DNA of 64,000 bases from Methanolobus tindarius DSM 2278. GTDB taxonomy: Archaea; Halobacteriota; Methanosarcinia; Methanosarcinales; Methanosarcinaceae. The stretch lies in contig NZ_AZAJ01000001.1 of assembly GCF_000504205.1 (NCBI RefSeq), positions 2,764,879 through 2,828,878 on the forward strand, written 5' to 3'. The translations under genes were made by a program, and so were the position numbers. The notes under the pieces were generated by a model. It saw nothing but the letters and a program-made list of their open reading frames with translations. It searched no databases and had not been told where the DNA came from. This document shows, piece after piece, positions 56,598 to 64,000 of the stretch (position 1 is its first letter; each line of letters begins with the position of its first letter).

Positions 56598-57443
56598 ATG
56601 AGCGAGGAACTTTTCTATCAGAATCAACTCCAGAATCTTGAAGACATTAAGGCTTCCTACTTCAGCCAACTCGATGATATTGAGAAAAAGCGTGCTGAAA
56701 TAGCTTTGAAAAAAGAACAAATAAAGTCTGATGAAGCTCATATTATTGAAGAATATCACAGGATACGTGATGCAAAAAAGCTAATCACAACAGAGTTTGA
56801 AAACCTTGCTAATAAAAGTGAAATTCTCAAACAGGCAAAGAAGGAATATGAAAAGAAACATGTTTCTTTTCTAAAGCTGGAAGCAGAACTTTCCACCCGT
56901 ATGGATAAATACGATATTAATAAGGAATCACTCCAGCAAAGAAATTGTGAACAATACAGGGTCTTGCGTGGCCAGTATGAGGAAGAGCTGGCTCTTAAGA
57001 AGCAACAGAAAAGGCTTGAAAGGACCAGAATGAGGCTTGATTCCAGGGCAAAAGAAATTGCTGCAATAAAAAAAGAGATTGCTTCCGGAGAAATGGATAT
57101 TGAAGTTGAAACAGAAAAAGTAGAACGCAGGAGGGAATATGTCCGGCACCTTCGTGAGCTTTTGTCTGTGCAGGAAGAGGAGTTTTCATCCCGTGAAGAG
57201 GAACTTGTCCATCTGAAGCAAAAGACAGAAGAAGAAATTAACAAGCATGTGACTATTCACAGGCAGCAGCTTGATATCATTAAAAAGGATGCCAGAATAG
57301 AGCAGCAAATGGCATATATCAAGATCCTTGAAGATGATCTCTATGAAGTTAAAGCCAGACTTGAAAAAGCGAATGAAAAATTAAATAGCATGAAAATATT
57401 TTCAAGTATATTTGAGCAGAATCAAGAGCTTCTTGCTAACTGA
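56598..57443 (+). CDS. Coiled-coil protein
   Basis: A 281-aa soluble protein that is almost wholly Glu/Lys/Arg/Gln-rich helix in heptads ('EEELALKKQQKRLERTRMRL', 'SREEELVHLKQKTEEEINKH'), with a possible break near residue 120. No catalytic motif. It could be a scaffold, a filament, or a chromosome-associated protein. It stands alone, with the CTGTATATACAG palindrome at its promoter. No family assigned. Confidence 0.7.
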   Translation: MSEELFYQNQLQNLEDIKASYFSQLDDIEKKRAEIALKKEQIKSDEAHIIEEYHRIRDAKKLITTEFENLANKSEILKQAKKEYEKKHVSFLKLEAELSTRMDKYDINKESLQQRNCEQYRVLRGQYEEELALKKQQKRLERTRMRLDSRAKEIAAIKKEIASGEMDIEVETEKVERRREYVRHLRELLSVQEEEFSSREEELVHLKQKTEEEINKHVTIHRQQLDIIKKDARIEQQMAYIKILEDDLYEVKARLEKANEKLNSMKIFSSIFEQNQELLAN

Positions 57444-57556
57444 TTTGTGATTCGTTTTTAATACTAATCTTTTTGCTAATGTATTTCTGTATCTCACTTT
57501 TAACAAATCAGAACAATTCATAAAAACTTAAATAATATTTGATTAATTCCAATCAT

Positions 57557-57641
57557 AAGGCACGGTGGCATGTTTATGTCATGTCTTTAGCGGGAACTCG
57601 CATACCAACCAATACTTACTGAGGGGTGCACGTGCCTTTTT
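57557..57641 (+). ncRNA. Stem-closed small RNA candidate 1
   Basis: AAGGCACG (57557-57564) pairs with CGTGCCTT (57631-57638), closing an ~85-nt RNA. Inside are the hairpins GGCATG/CATGTC (~57567-57585) and GCGG-GAAC-TCGC (~57590-57601), then a single-stranded segment. A T-run follows the closing stem. A TATA-like TTAAATAATA at ~57528-57537 lies 25 nt before the left arm. No open frame fits. The class is not recognised. Confidence 0.6.
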
Positions 57642-57731
57642 GCCGTTCTATGCCTGTGGGTTATCTTAAAGTAAAAATTAATTACTTAAAATTATATAAC
57701 AAAGTATATATAGAATTTATATTATTTATGT

Positions 57732-57816
57732 TTGAGGCGCAATGATTTGCTTACTCGATTTTTAACTTACTAACCCACTCCCACACTAGCATCAGCAGAT
57801 TAAACACGCGCCTCAA
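57732..57816 (+). ncRNA. Stem-closed small RNA candidate 2
   Basis: TTGAGGCGC (57732-57740) pairs perfectly with GCGCCTCAA (57808-57816), closing an 85-nt RNA. A second stem, ATTTGCT/AGCAGAT (57745-57751 and 57794-57800, one G-U pair), leaves a 42-nt unpaired loop with a C-rich segment (TAACCCACTCCCACAC). A TATATATA box at 57705-57712 predicts a start exactly at the left arm, and TTTTTAT follows the right arm. No coding potential. Confidence 0.65.
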
Positions 57817-57909
57817 TTTTTATATCCTGCTTTAAACCTGAAAATCTGTTGTGAAACAAATTAATTATTATGAAGTTTATTGATTTACAGTTACTAAAAT
57901 GGTTTTATT

Positions 57910-60888
57910 TTAATTAAGGTCTTCAATTGTAAATACAAATATACTGCCTTCACCTTCATTACTCTCAAGCCAGATACTACCATTATGCATCTCTACAAAC
58001 TGTTTAACAAGTGCAAGTCCAAGACCGGTTCCGCCATATTCCCTTTTGTTTGAAGAATCTACCTGTGTGAAAGGACTGAAAATGCTTTCATGCATATCTT
58101 CCGGAATTCCAATTCCAGTGTCAGAAACTGATATTTTTATCTCACTGTCTTCCTTTATTGCTGTTACTGAAACTTTACCATTATCAGGGGTGAATTTAAT
58201 GGCATTGCTAAGCAGGTTTAGCAGTATCTGTTTAAGTTTCATTTTGTCAGCAGATATTTCCTGACTTTCAATATGATTGGTTATTTCAAGATCTATATTC
58301 TTCTTTAACGCCATTGGGGATATAGATTCCCTGATATCCCCTAAAAGATCTGAAATGCTGAATACTTCACGGTTCAGCTCCATTTTTCCTGCTTCCACCT
58401 TTGACAGGTCAAGAACATCATTAATAAGATCTAAAAGGTGTCTTCCACCGTTATTTATATGCTTAACATGTCTTTTTTGCTTATAATTAAGTTCTCCGAA
58501 TATCTCATCATTCAATACATCTGAAAAACCAATAATTGCTGTAAGTGGTGTTCTTAGTTCATGGCTCATATTGGCAAGGAATTCGGATTTCATCCTGTTG
58601 TTCTCTTCAGCAAGCATTTTTGCTTCAATGAGTGAGAACTCGGCATCTTTTCTTTCAGTAATATCATTGGCAAACATAATAAAACGGCCGTTAGATAGTC
58701 TGACTGAATCAATCCTCATCCAGACACCATTACCATTTTTTTGCAGAATCTTTAACTCTACACTGGAGAATCCTTTCGATTTCAACTCATGATAACCCTG
58801 AATACCTTTATACTGTGATTCAGGCGCTACACGTGAATACACATTCATTTTCAGCAGTTCTTTTTCTGAAAATCCCGTTAAGATACAGGCAGTTTCATTC
58901 ACTTCCTCAAAGGTATCGTTTTTCTCATTAACGATGAATATTCCATATGGTGCATTCTCTATATATGTGCGGAATTTCCTCTCACTTTCCAGAACCGCAT
59001 TCTCGGCATTCTTTCTCTCAGTGATATCCCTTGCAAACAGGATAGATCTGGTATCTGACAGTTTTACCGCATCAACCCTCATCCAGAAATTAGTTCCTGT
59101 CCTGCGGTTGATGAGTAATTCTTCACTGACAAAACCTGTTGTAATTAGTTTGTGGTATCCCTTCACAGCTTCATCTCTGGACTGAGGAGCTACTCTGCTA
59201 AACATGTCCATCCCGATGAGTTCATCCACACGGTAGCCAGTCATAATGCATATGGTTTCGTTCACTTCTACAAACTTCTGATTCTCATCCACGATCAAAA
59301 TTCCGTAAGGAGCATTCTCTATGTATGTACGGAACTTCTTTTCACTTTCCAGGAGTGCATCTTCAGCCTCTTTCTTTTCAGTGATGTCATGGTAGTTGAA
59401 TAATATTCCCTGAATAATAGGATCATCCAGAAGGTTTCTTCCGGTAAATTCTATCCAATTATATGTACCATCTTTACATTGGTATCTTATCTTTGAGGAA
59501 AAAGTATCTCTTTTATTGTCTAAGATATTCAGGAAAAAGTCTTTTGTATTTTCCTGTTCATCAGGGTGAATTTTGTCAAATAGGTCAGTATCAATAAGCT
59601 CCTCAGGTTTCCAGCCAAACCATTTTTCAACGTTGGCACTTTTGTATCTGATTATTCCGTTCCGGTCTGCAATTGCAATAACATCTGAAATGTTTTCTAT
59701 CATAGCAGCCTGTTTCTGCTCACTCTCACGAAGTAGTTCTTCTGATAGTTTCTGTTCAGTTATATCTTTAATTTCTGCAACTCTGAAGTATTGTCCTTTG
59801 TAAGGAATTATTTTACCCTGTATCCTTGCAGGATAAGTAGTACCATCTTTTCTTAACATGGTAATTTCGTAAGGCTCTTCATATCCTGAATTTATGTTCT
59901 TCCTTACAGTTTCTCTGCAATCTTCCGCAATTAAGGTATAATTGCTCATTCCAATGAGTTCATCATGCGAATAACCGGTTATATCTGAAAATCCCTGATT
60001 AACATCTACAATGAATCCTTTATCATGTATTACAATACCACCAAAAGAGGCATTGTGCAATGCTTTGAATCTTTCTTCACTATCTATTAGTTCTCTTTCA
60101 GAGTCTCTACGTAAAATAGCTTCACCAATACCATCGGCAACAACCCTAAGCAGATTCACATCGTCTTTATGCCACCTGCGCTCTTCAACGCAGTCATCAA
60201 AGCCTATAAATCCCCAGAGTTTTTCTCCTGAGAAAATCGGTATTATCAATATAGCAAGGATTCCCTGATCTTTAAGAATAGATTTTTCAGGTTCTTCGAG
60301 TTCTTCAACAATATACGAATAATTTTGACCTGATACTATTATTTCCAGAAGTGTCGGAGCGCCTTCTGAATATGGAAGATGTTGCAGCTCAGGGTTATCT
60401 ATCTGGGCTTCAATACCCTCTGAAACTTCTTCATATACCTGGGACATGCACAGACCCAGTTCTGTGTCTTCTTCATTTCTGAATATGTAGGTTCTGCTAT
60501 TGCTTACAGTATGATGGATTTTTTTCAGTATACGTGGCATAATTTCATCAATATCTCCAGGTTCCTGAAGCAGTCGCATACATTCGATTGTTGTCAGTTC
60601 ATAATCCAGTCTTTTTTTGAGCAGAGATTCTGTTTCAAGTAAATTAATTCTTGACTTATTGAAATCTTTTATTTTAGGATTCAGGTACAAAAAAATCAAG
60701 AAACCTGTTGCAATGACAAAGAACATTCCTTTATAGGTCTGGAATTGCATATACATGTCAGGATCTGTTACTATCCAGCTAAGTACAGTATCCGAGCCCA
60801 GTATCCATAAAGTGGCCATAAATATGTAGAAAAGTGCAACTTTTAGTGCCAGGTATTTGTTCGATTTAAAATTTGCCATCATACTCAT
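57910..60888 (-). CDS. GAF-PAS sensor histidine kinase
   Basis: A 992-aa membrane kinase. Two helices (~14-34, 47-66) precede a GAF domain (~85-265, '[28 protein letters not shown]'), four PAS/PAC domains (~270-390, 390-515, 515-640, 640-765), HisKA (~780-845, [16 protein letters not shown]) and HATPase (~885-990, [23 protein letters not shown]). PAS 3 and 4 are close copies ('[21 protein letters not shown]' and '[20 protein letters not shown]'), evidence of internal duplication. No response regulator adjoins it. Confidence 0.9.
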   Translation of the reverse strand: MSMMANFKSNKYLALKVALFYIFMATLWILGSDTVLSWIVTDPDMYMQFQTYKGMFFVIATGFLIFLYLNPKIKDFNKSRINLLETESLLKKRLDYELTTIECMRLLQEPGDIDEIMPRILKKIHHTVSNSRTYIFRNEEDTELGLCMSQVYEEVSEGIEAQIDNPELQHLPYSEGAPTLLEIIVSGQNYSYIVEELEEPEKSILKDQGILAILIIPIFSGEKLWGFIGFDDCVEERRWHKDDVNLLRVVADGIGEAILRRDSERELIDSEERFKALHNASFGGIVIHDKGFIVDVNQGFSDITGYSHDELIGMSNYTLIAEDCRETVRKNINSGYEEPYEITMLRKDGTTYPARIQGKIIPYKGQYFRVAEIKDITEQKLSEELLRESEQKQAAMIENISDVIAIADRNGIIRYKSANVEKWFGWKPEELIDTDLFDKIHPDEQENTKDFFLNILDNKRDTFSSKIRYQCKDGTYNWIEFTGRNLLDDPIIQGILFNYHDITEKKEAEDALLESEKKFRTYIENAPYGILIVDENQKFVEVNETICIMTGYRVDELIGMDMFSRVAPQSRDEAVKGYHKLITTGFVSEELLINRRTGTNFWMRVDAVKLSDTRSILFARDITERKNAENAVLESERKFRTYIENAPYGIFIVNEKNDTFEEVNETACILTGFSEKELLKMNVYSRVAPESQYKGIQGYHELKSKGFSSVELKILQKNGNGVWMRIDSVRLSNGRFIMFANDITERKDAEFSLIEAKMLAEENNRMKSEFLANMSHELRTPLTAIIGFSDVLNDEIFGELNYKQKRHVKHINNGGRHLLDLINDVLDLSKVEAGKMELNREVFSISDLLGDIRESISPMALKKNIDLEITNHIESQEISADKMKLKQILLNLLSNAIKFTPDNGKVSVTAIKEDSEIKISVSDTGIGIPEDMHESIFSPFTQVDSSNKREYGGTGLGLALVKQFVEMHNGSIWLESNEGEGSIFVFTIEDLN

Positions 60889-61082
60889 TTATTCGTATTC
60901 CTGATATCAGCATTTTTAATTTTCTTATTATGGGATTTTTTCAAATCATAGTTCTTACTTAATATATATGTATTAAATATATATTATTCACTGCTAACAT
61001 TATGTATATTTTGTACAGGTACGGTGAAATAAAATTTTGAATCAACAGCTTTAAACATTTAAAATCAATACGCATTTGAGAT

Positions 61083-61703
61083 ATGGTTCTGATAAATGAG
61101 TTTATGATATCTGGAATACTTCTGGGATTTGCATCCGGTATATCGCCGGGTCCGCTGTTGGCCATGACTATTTCTGAATCACTTAAGCATGGTTCACATG
61201 CAGGAATTAAGGTTGCAGTGTCCCCGTTTATAACAGATATTCTTATAGTTTCCATAATCCTGCTTTTCCTTCTGAAATTTGAGAATTACGATCCCGTTAT
61301 TGCATTAATCAGTCTGGCAGGTTCCCTTTATCTGATTTCCCTTGGAATTTCATCCTTAAAAACAAAGAGTGTTAATCTTAAGCTTGATACACAAAAACCT
61401 GATTCTTTAAAGAAAGGAATTATTGCCAATTTCCTCAGTCCTCATCCATACCTTTTCTGGATTGCAATAGGCGGGCCAATACTTTTCAAAGCCCAGGAAG
61501 CAAGTACTTTTTCAGCGATATTTTTCATTGCAGGATTTTATGCTTTGCTTGTCGGGTCTAAAATCGTTATTGCAATGATGGTGGGAAAATCAAGAGGATT
61601 TTTAAAAAGCAAGTATTATCTATATACAATTCGCTCATTGGGAATTGTTTATATGGTCTTCGCATTCTATTTCCTGAAAGAAGGATTGGAGTTGCTGAAT
61701 TAA
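61083..61703 (+). CDS. LysE-family exporter
   Basis: A 206-aa membrane protein with about six helices. The N-terminal block 'GILLGFASGISPGPLLAMTI' is the LysE/RhtB family signature (G-x-x-x-G-x-x-P-G-P), and 'GIIANFLSPHPYLFWIAIGGP' is the second one. Such proteins export amino acids or related small molecules. The first ATG has only weak ribosome-site sequence (TTTGAG). Confidence 0.85.
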   Translation: MVLINEFMISGILLGFASGISPGPLLAMTISESLKHGSHAGIKVAVSPFITDILIVSIILLFLLKFENYDPVIALISLAGSLYLISLGISSLKTKSVNLKLDTQKPDSLKKGIIANFLSPHPYLFWIAIGGPILFKAQEASTFSAIFFIAGFYALLVGSKIVIAMMVGKSRGFLKSKYYLYTIRSLGIVYMVFAFYFLKEGLELLN

Positions 61704-62077
61704 AGAAGAAACTGCAAGAATCTATGTAATGATTCCAATAGCCTGTAGCACATAACAGCAAATCTACATGGGGAATATTGTTATTAATACATATTTTTCT
61801 TGTCAACTTTATTCTGCTAAAACAGATATAATTAATTATGCCCTGACAACTATAAAACCTGAAATTGAAGTAACTTTTAAGTTGATTTTATGGAATAAAC
61901 ATTTTTGTTCGTGCCAAATAATTAAAAAATCCTGTTAAAATTCCTTATTTAAATATTATCTTTTTCAAAAATTAAAATTTCCATCTCTATATTTAGCAAT
62001 AAGTTAACACCGTTATCAAAACATATATATGCTTCATTATATAATTATTTCTATATATCATATGTGAGGGAGTTTCT
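61704..62077. other. AT-rich spacer
   Basis: 374 nt without a convincing gene. A 56-codon frame at 61770-61940 (MGNIVINTYFSCQLYSAKTD and on) has no ribosome site and unlikely composition. TATA-like sequences (ACATATATATG at ~62020-62030) are the probable promoter of the 66-aa gene. Confidence 0.5.
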
Positions 62078-62278
62078 ATGACAGAATGCGAATTACTTTC
62101 AAAATGTGGTTTCTTCAACAAATACCAGAATGCTAAACAGGCAGCATGCAGTGGTTTCATTGCCATGTATTGCAAAGGGCCAAAAATGGATGTATGCAAA
62201 AGAAAAGCTTACAGGGCAGAACACGGTGTTGCACCGCCGGATGACATGATGCCAACCGGTTCTATGGTCATAGAATAA
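62078..62278 (+). CDS. 66-aa Cys-rich protein
   Basis: It begins MTECELLSKCGFFNKYQNAK. Cysteines 4, 10, 24, 32 and 40 are spaced as C-x5-C-x13-C-x7-C-x7-C, with the block 'GFIAMYCKGPKMDVCKRKAY' followed by a Pro/Asp/Met segment. This pattern occurs in small proteins of methanogens and some bacteria that may bind an iron-sulfur cluster or other metal. Strong ribosome site GTGAGGGAG. Role unknown; redox sensing is a guess. Confidence 0.7.
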   Translation: MTECELLSKCGFFNKYQNAKQAACSGFIAMYCKGPKMDVCKRKAYRAEHGVAPPDDMMPTGSMVIE

Positions 62279-62428
62279 TGTCGTTTTCCTGTATTCACAG
62301 GAAACCTATTTCTTTAGTGTTACTTTTTTGTTGTATTTCTATCTACAATAAACATATTTATATATTAGTCTCTATCAATTAAAAATTAGGTATTTTATAT
62401 TATTGACTTATTCTGAGGGGGTTTTAAA

Positions 62429-63739
62429 ATAGGAAACTTACTGGAAGATTTTTTTGAATTGAAAAAACATGGTACTGATGTAAAGACAGAAATTATGGCC
62501 GGAGTTGTAACTTTCATGACACTGGCCTACATTATTGTAGTAAATCCTGCAATTCTGGAAGCTGCTGGAATACCATTTGGTCCTTCAATGGTTGCAACAA
62601 TTCTGTCTGCGATATTTGGAACACTGATAATGGGTATATATGCCAAAAAACCACTGGCAATTGCGCCTTATATGGGTGAGAATGCTTTTGTTGCCTACAC
62701 GGTTGTAGGTGTGTTAGGATACTCATGGCAGACAGCTCTTGGAGCTGTATTCATAAGTGGTGTGCTTTTTACGGTTCTGACACTTTCAGGCCTGCGGGGG
62801 AAAATGATAGATGCTGTCCCTGACAATCTCAAATACAGTTTTGCTGTTGGTATTGGTCTTTTTATTACTTTTATCGGACTTGTTAATGCACAAATAGTGG
62901 CACTTGGAGTCGAAGGAGCTCCTCTGCATGTGGGGGCTCTCAACACAATACCTGTTGCTCTTGCACTTTTCGGCTTTCTTCTGATAAGTGTGCTAATGAT
63001 AAAGAACGTTAAAGGTTCCATTCTCATTGGCATCCTTGTAACGGCAATATTTGGATTCATTCTGGGTGTTGCACAGGCACCTGAACAGGTGATCAGTATG
63101 CCACCAAGCATCGCACCAATACTCCTTCAGCTTGATATTACAGGTGCACTTACCTGGGGTTTTTTTGCTGTGATACTTACCATGTTCACAATGGACCTCA
63201 TGGATACAATGGGAACTCTGGTCGGTGTTTCAATGAAAGCAGGTTTCATGGATGAGCAGGGAAATCTTCACGACCTCGACAAACCATTTCTGGCAGACTC
63301 CCTTGCAACAGTCTTTGCTGCTCTTGCAGGTACAACAACTACAGGAACTTACATTGAATCTGCTGCCGGTATTGAAGAAGGTGGTCGAACAGGTTTAACT
63401 GCAGTTGTTGTTGCTATACTTTTTGCCATGGGACTTTTCTTTTCTCCGTTGTTCTCAGCTATACCTTCCGCGGCAACTGCACCTGCATTGATAGTCGTAG
63501 GTCTTATGATGATGAGTGCAATTAAAAAAATAGATATGGAAGACCTCACAGAGATGATACCTGCAATGGCAGTAATAGTTCTTATGAGTTTTATCTACAA
63601 TCTAGGAGTAGGTCTTTGTGCAGGTTTTGTTTTGTTCCCGTTGCTCAAACTCATAAGTGGAAAAGGCAGTGAAGTTAAACCGATTGCATGGGGACTTTTT
63701 ATCCTGTGTTCAATGTTCTTTATCTTCTACCCTTATTGA
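62429..63739 (+). CDS. Purine-type NCS2/AzgA permease with apparent ATA start
   Basis: A 436-aa membrane transporter with ~12 helices. The signatures 'AGVVTFMTLAYIIVVNPAIL', 'PYMGENAFVAYTVVG', 'TMDLMDTMGTLVG' and 'GTTTTGTYIESAAGIEEGGRTG' match the AzgA branch that imports hypoxanthine, adenine or guanine. The usual N-terminus of the family (L-E-x-F-F-x-L-x-x-x-G-T) is present upstream of the TTG at 62459, starting at ATA 62429 eight nt after GAGGGGG. No ATG, GTG or TTG is available there; CTG 62441 is too far from the ribosome site. Confidence 0.85.
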   Translation: MGNLLEDFFELKKHGTDVKTEIMAGVVTFMTLAYIIVVNPAILEAAGIPFGPSMVATILSAIFGTLIMGIYAKKPLAIAPYMGENAFVAYTVVGVLGYSWQTALGAVFISGVLFTVLTLSGLRGKMIDAVPDNLKYSFAVGIGLFITFIGLVNAQIVALGVEGAPLHVGALNTIPVALALFGFLLISVLMIKNVKGSILIGILVTAIFGFILGVAQAPEQVISMPPSIAPILLQLDITGALTWGFFAVILTMFTMDLMDTMGTLVGVSMKAGFMDEQGNLHDLDKPFLADSLATVFAALAGTTTTGTYIESAAGIEEGGRTGLTAVVVAILFAMGLFFSPLFSAIPSAATAPALIVVGLMMMSAIKKIDMEDLTEMIPAMAVIVLMSFIYNLGVGLCAGFVLFPLLKLISGKGSEVKPIAWGLFILCSMFFIFYPY

Positions 63740-63745
63740 GGAATC

Positions 63746-63782
63746 AAAGTGCATAAAATCTGCACGCTTTATTTTCTTCCTT
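63746..63782 (+). terminator. Hairpin terminator of the permease gene
   Basis: GTGCA and TGCAC pair around TAAAATC (63749-63765), with further AAA/TTT pairing outside a 2-nt bulge, followed by a T-rich tract. It lies 10 nt after the permease stop. Confidence 0.55.
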
Positions 63783-63794
63783 TTTCATTTTCTT

Positions 63795-64000
63795 TCAGGA
63801 TATTACAACACCATATTTTGCAAATACTTTTGCAAACGCAAGCCTGAGCTTTTCAGCATCTTCCTTTAACAGTGTGGAATTTCCGGTTGATGCAGATTCT
63901 CCAAGAACTTCTATTGCAGTATCTACAGTTGCCAGTGACTGGTTGTAATTATCATCTGCGCTTGGTGGTTTTTCTGCATTTTTAACATCCTGCCATTCAC
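63795..64000 (-). CDS. C-terminal part of an unidentified gene
   Basis: The frame leaves the window at the right edge; the final 68 residues are visible (EWQDVKNAEKPPSADDNYNQ, then an Ala/Glu-rich helix and AKYGVVIS). The composition is that of a soluble helical domain, as in repeated domains of large secreted or membrane proteins. The family cannot be told from this part. It converges on the permease gene. Confidence 0.55.
   Translation of the reverse strand, partial: EWQDVKNAEKPPSADDNYNQSLATVDTAIEVLGESASTGNSTLLKEDAEKLRLAFAKVFAKYGVVIS

Noticed and set aside
57557-57816. RNase P RNA, SRP RNA, or box C/D or H/ACA guide RNA
   Set aside because: Too short for RNase P or SRP; no RUGAUGA/CUGA boxes at the ends; no ACA three bases from the 3' end. 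The two RNAs remain unclassified.
61770-61940. A 56-codon frame with a few cysteines
   Set aside because: No ribosome site or promoter fitted to it, and AT-rich random-looking composition.

Overview
The window looks like chromosomal DNA of a methanogenic archaeon, most likely a member of the Methanosarcinaceae close to Methanolobus or Methanococcoides. The support is indirect but consistent: archaeal TATA boxes about 25 nt before inferred transcription starts, an archaeal AMP phosphorylase, archaeal tRNA methyltransferase aTrm56, a geranylgeranyl-reductase-type lipid enzyme, a DUF2115 protein, archaeosortase substrates of both PEF-CTERM and PGF-CTERM type, COG1361-type surface proteins, bacterial-type gyrase, and large soluble and membrane PAS histidine kinases. 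The genus is inferred; nothing in the window is decisive.

Layout. 1-6.2 kb: a partial membrane protein, a HEPN-like protein, a lipoprotein, a molybdate/tungstate ABC transporter with a palindromic operator candidate, and a flavin split-barrel protein. 6.4-14.7 kb: a PEF-CTERM secreted protein, PLP synthase (pdxS-pdxT), gyrB-gyrA and a bactofilin-like membrane protein. 14.8-18 kb is an accessory patch: a gene fragment, two orphan immunity-type genes (a Cys-rich CPCC-like protein apparently starting at ATT, and a SUKH protein), a helical orphan and DUF2115. 18-23 kb: a polyferredoxin and its HTH neighbour, then metX(CBS)-metY for methionine synthesis and a G3E-like P-loop protein. 23-36 kb: a receiver-PAS kinase, a MoxR-DUF58-VWA-VWA cluster with a membrane partner, pheA, an MscS channel and a nucleobase deaminase. 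36-50.4 kb: a DUF4405 protein behind a long G-depleted leader, AMP phosphorylase with aTrm56, Nif3 with a 53-aa gene missed by length cut-offs, a KaiC-like ATPase operon with two surface proteins, a DHH hydrolase, EngB, radical SAM, GGCT-like and lipid reductase genes, an orphan with PUA/EVE-like ends, FKBP and tRNA-Ser(UGA).

50.5-57.9 kb is the most unusual region. It has few genes and holds several hairpins, direct repeats, decayed coding stretches, a 7TM-PAS kinase, a 48-aa zinc-ribbon gene, an intact 1001-bp IS5/ISH1-type element with an 8-bp target duplication, a coiled-coil gene with a perfect palindrome in its promoter, and two tandem stem-closed RNA candidates. Each RNA candidate begins about 25 nt after a TATA box and ends in a U-run. 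The window closes with a GAF/PAS kinase, a LysE exporter, a Cys-rich 66-aa protein, a purine-type permease that appears to start at ATA, and the 3' part of one more gene.

The strongest leads for something undescribed are the two adjacent small RNAs at 57.56-57.82 kb; a hairpin repeat found three times, always downstream of a gene and in that gene's orientation; the structured, nearly gene-free block at 51.2-52.3 kb; and two genes whose Shine-Dalgarno sequences point to non-AUG/GUG/UUG start codons. All readings are by eye from the sequence. No homology search or folding program was run.
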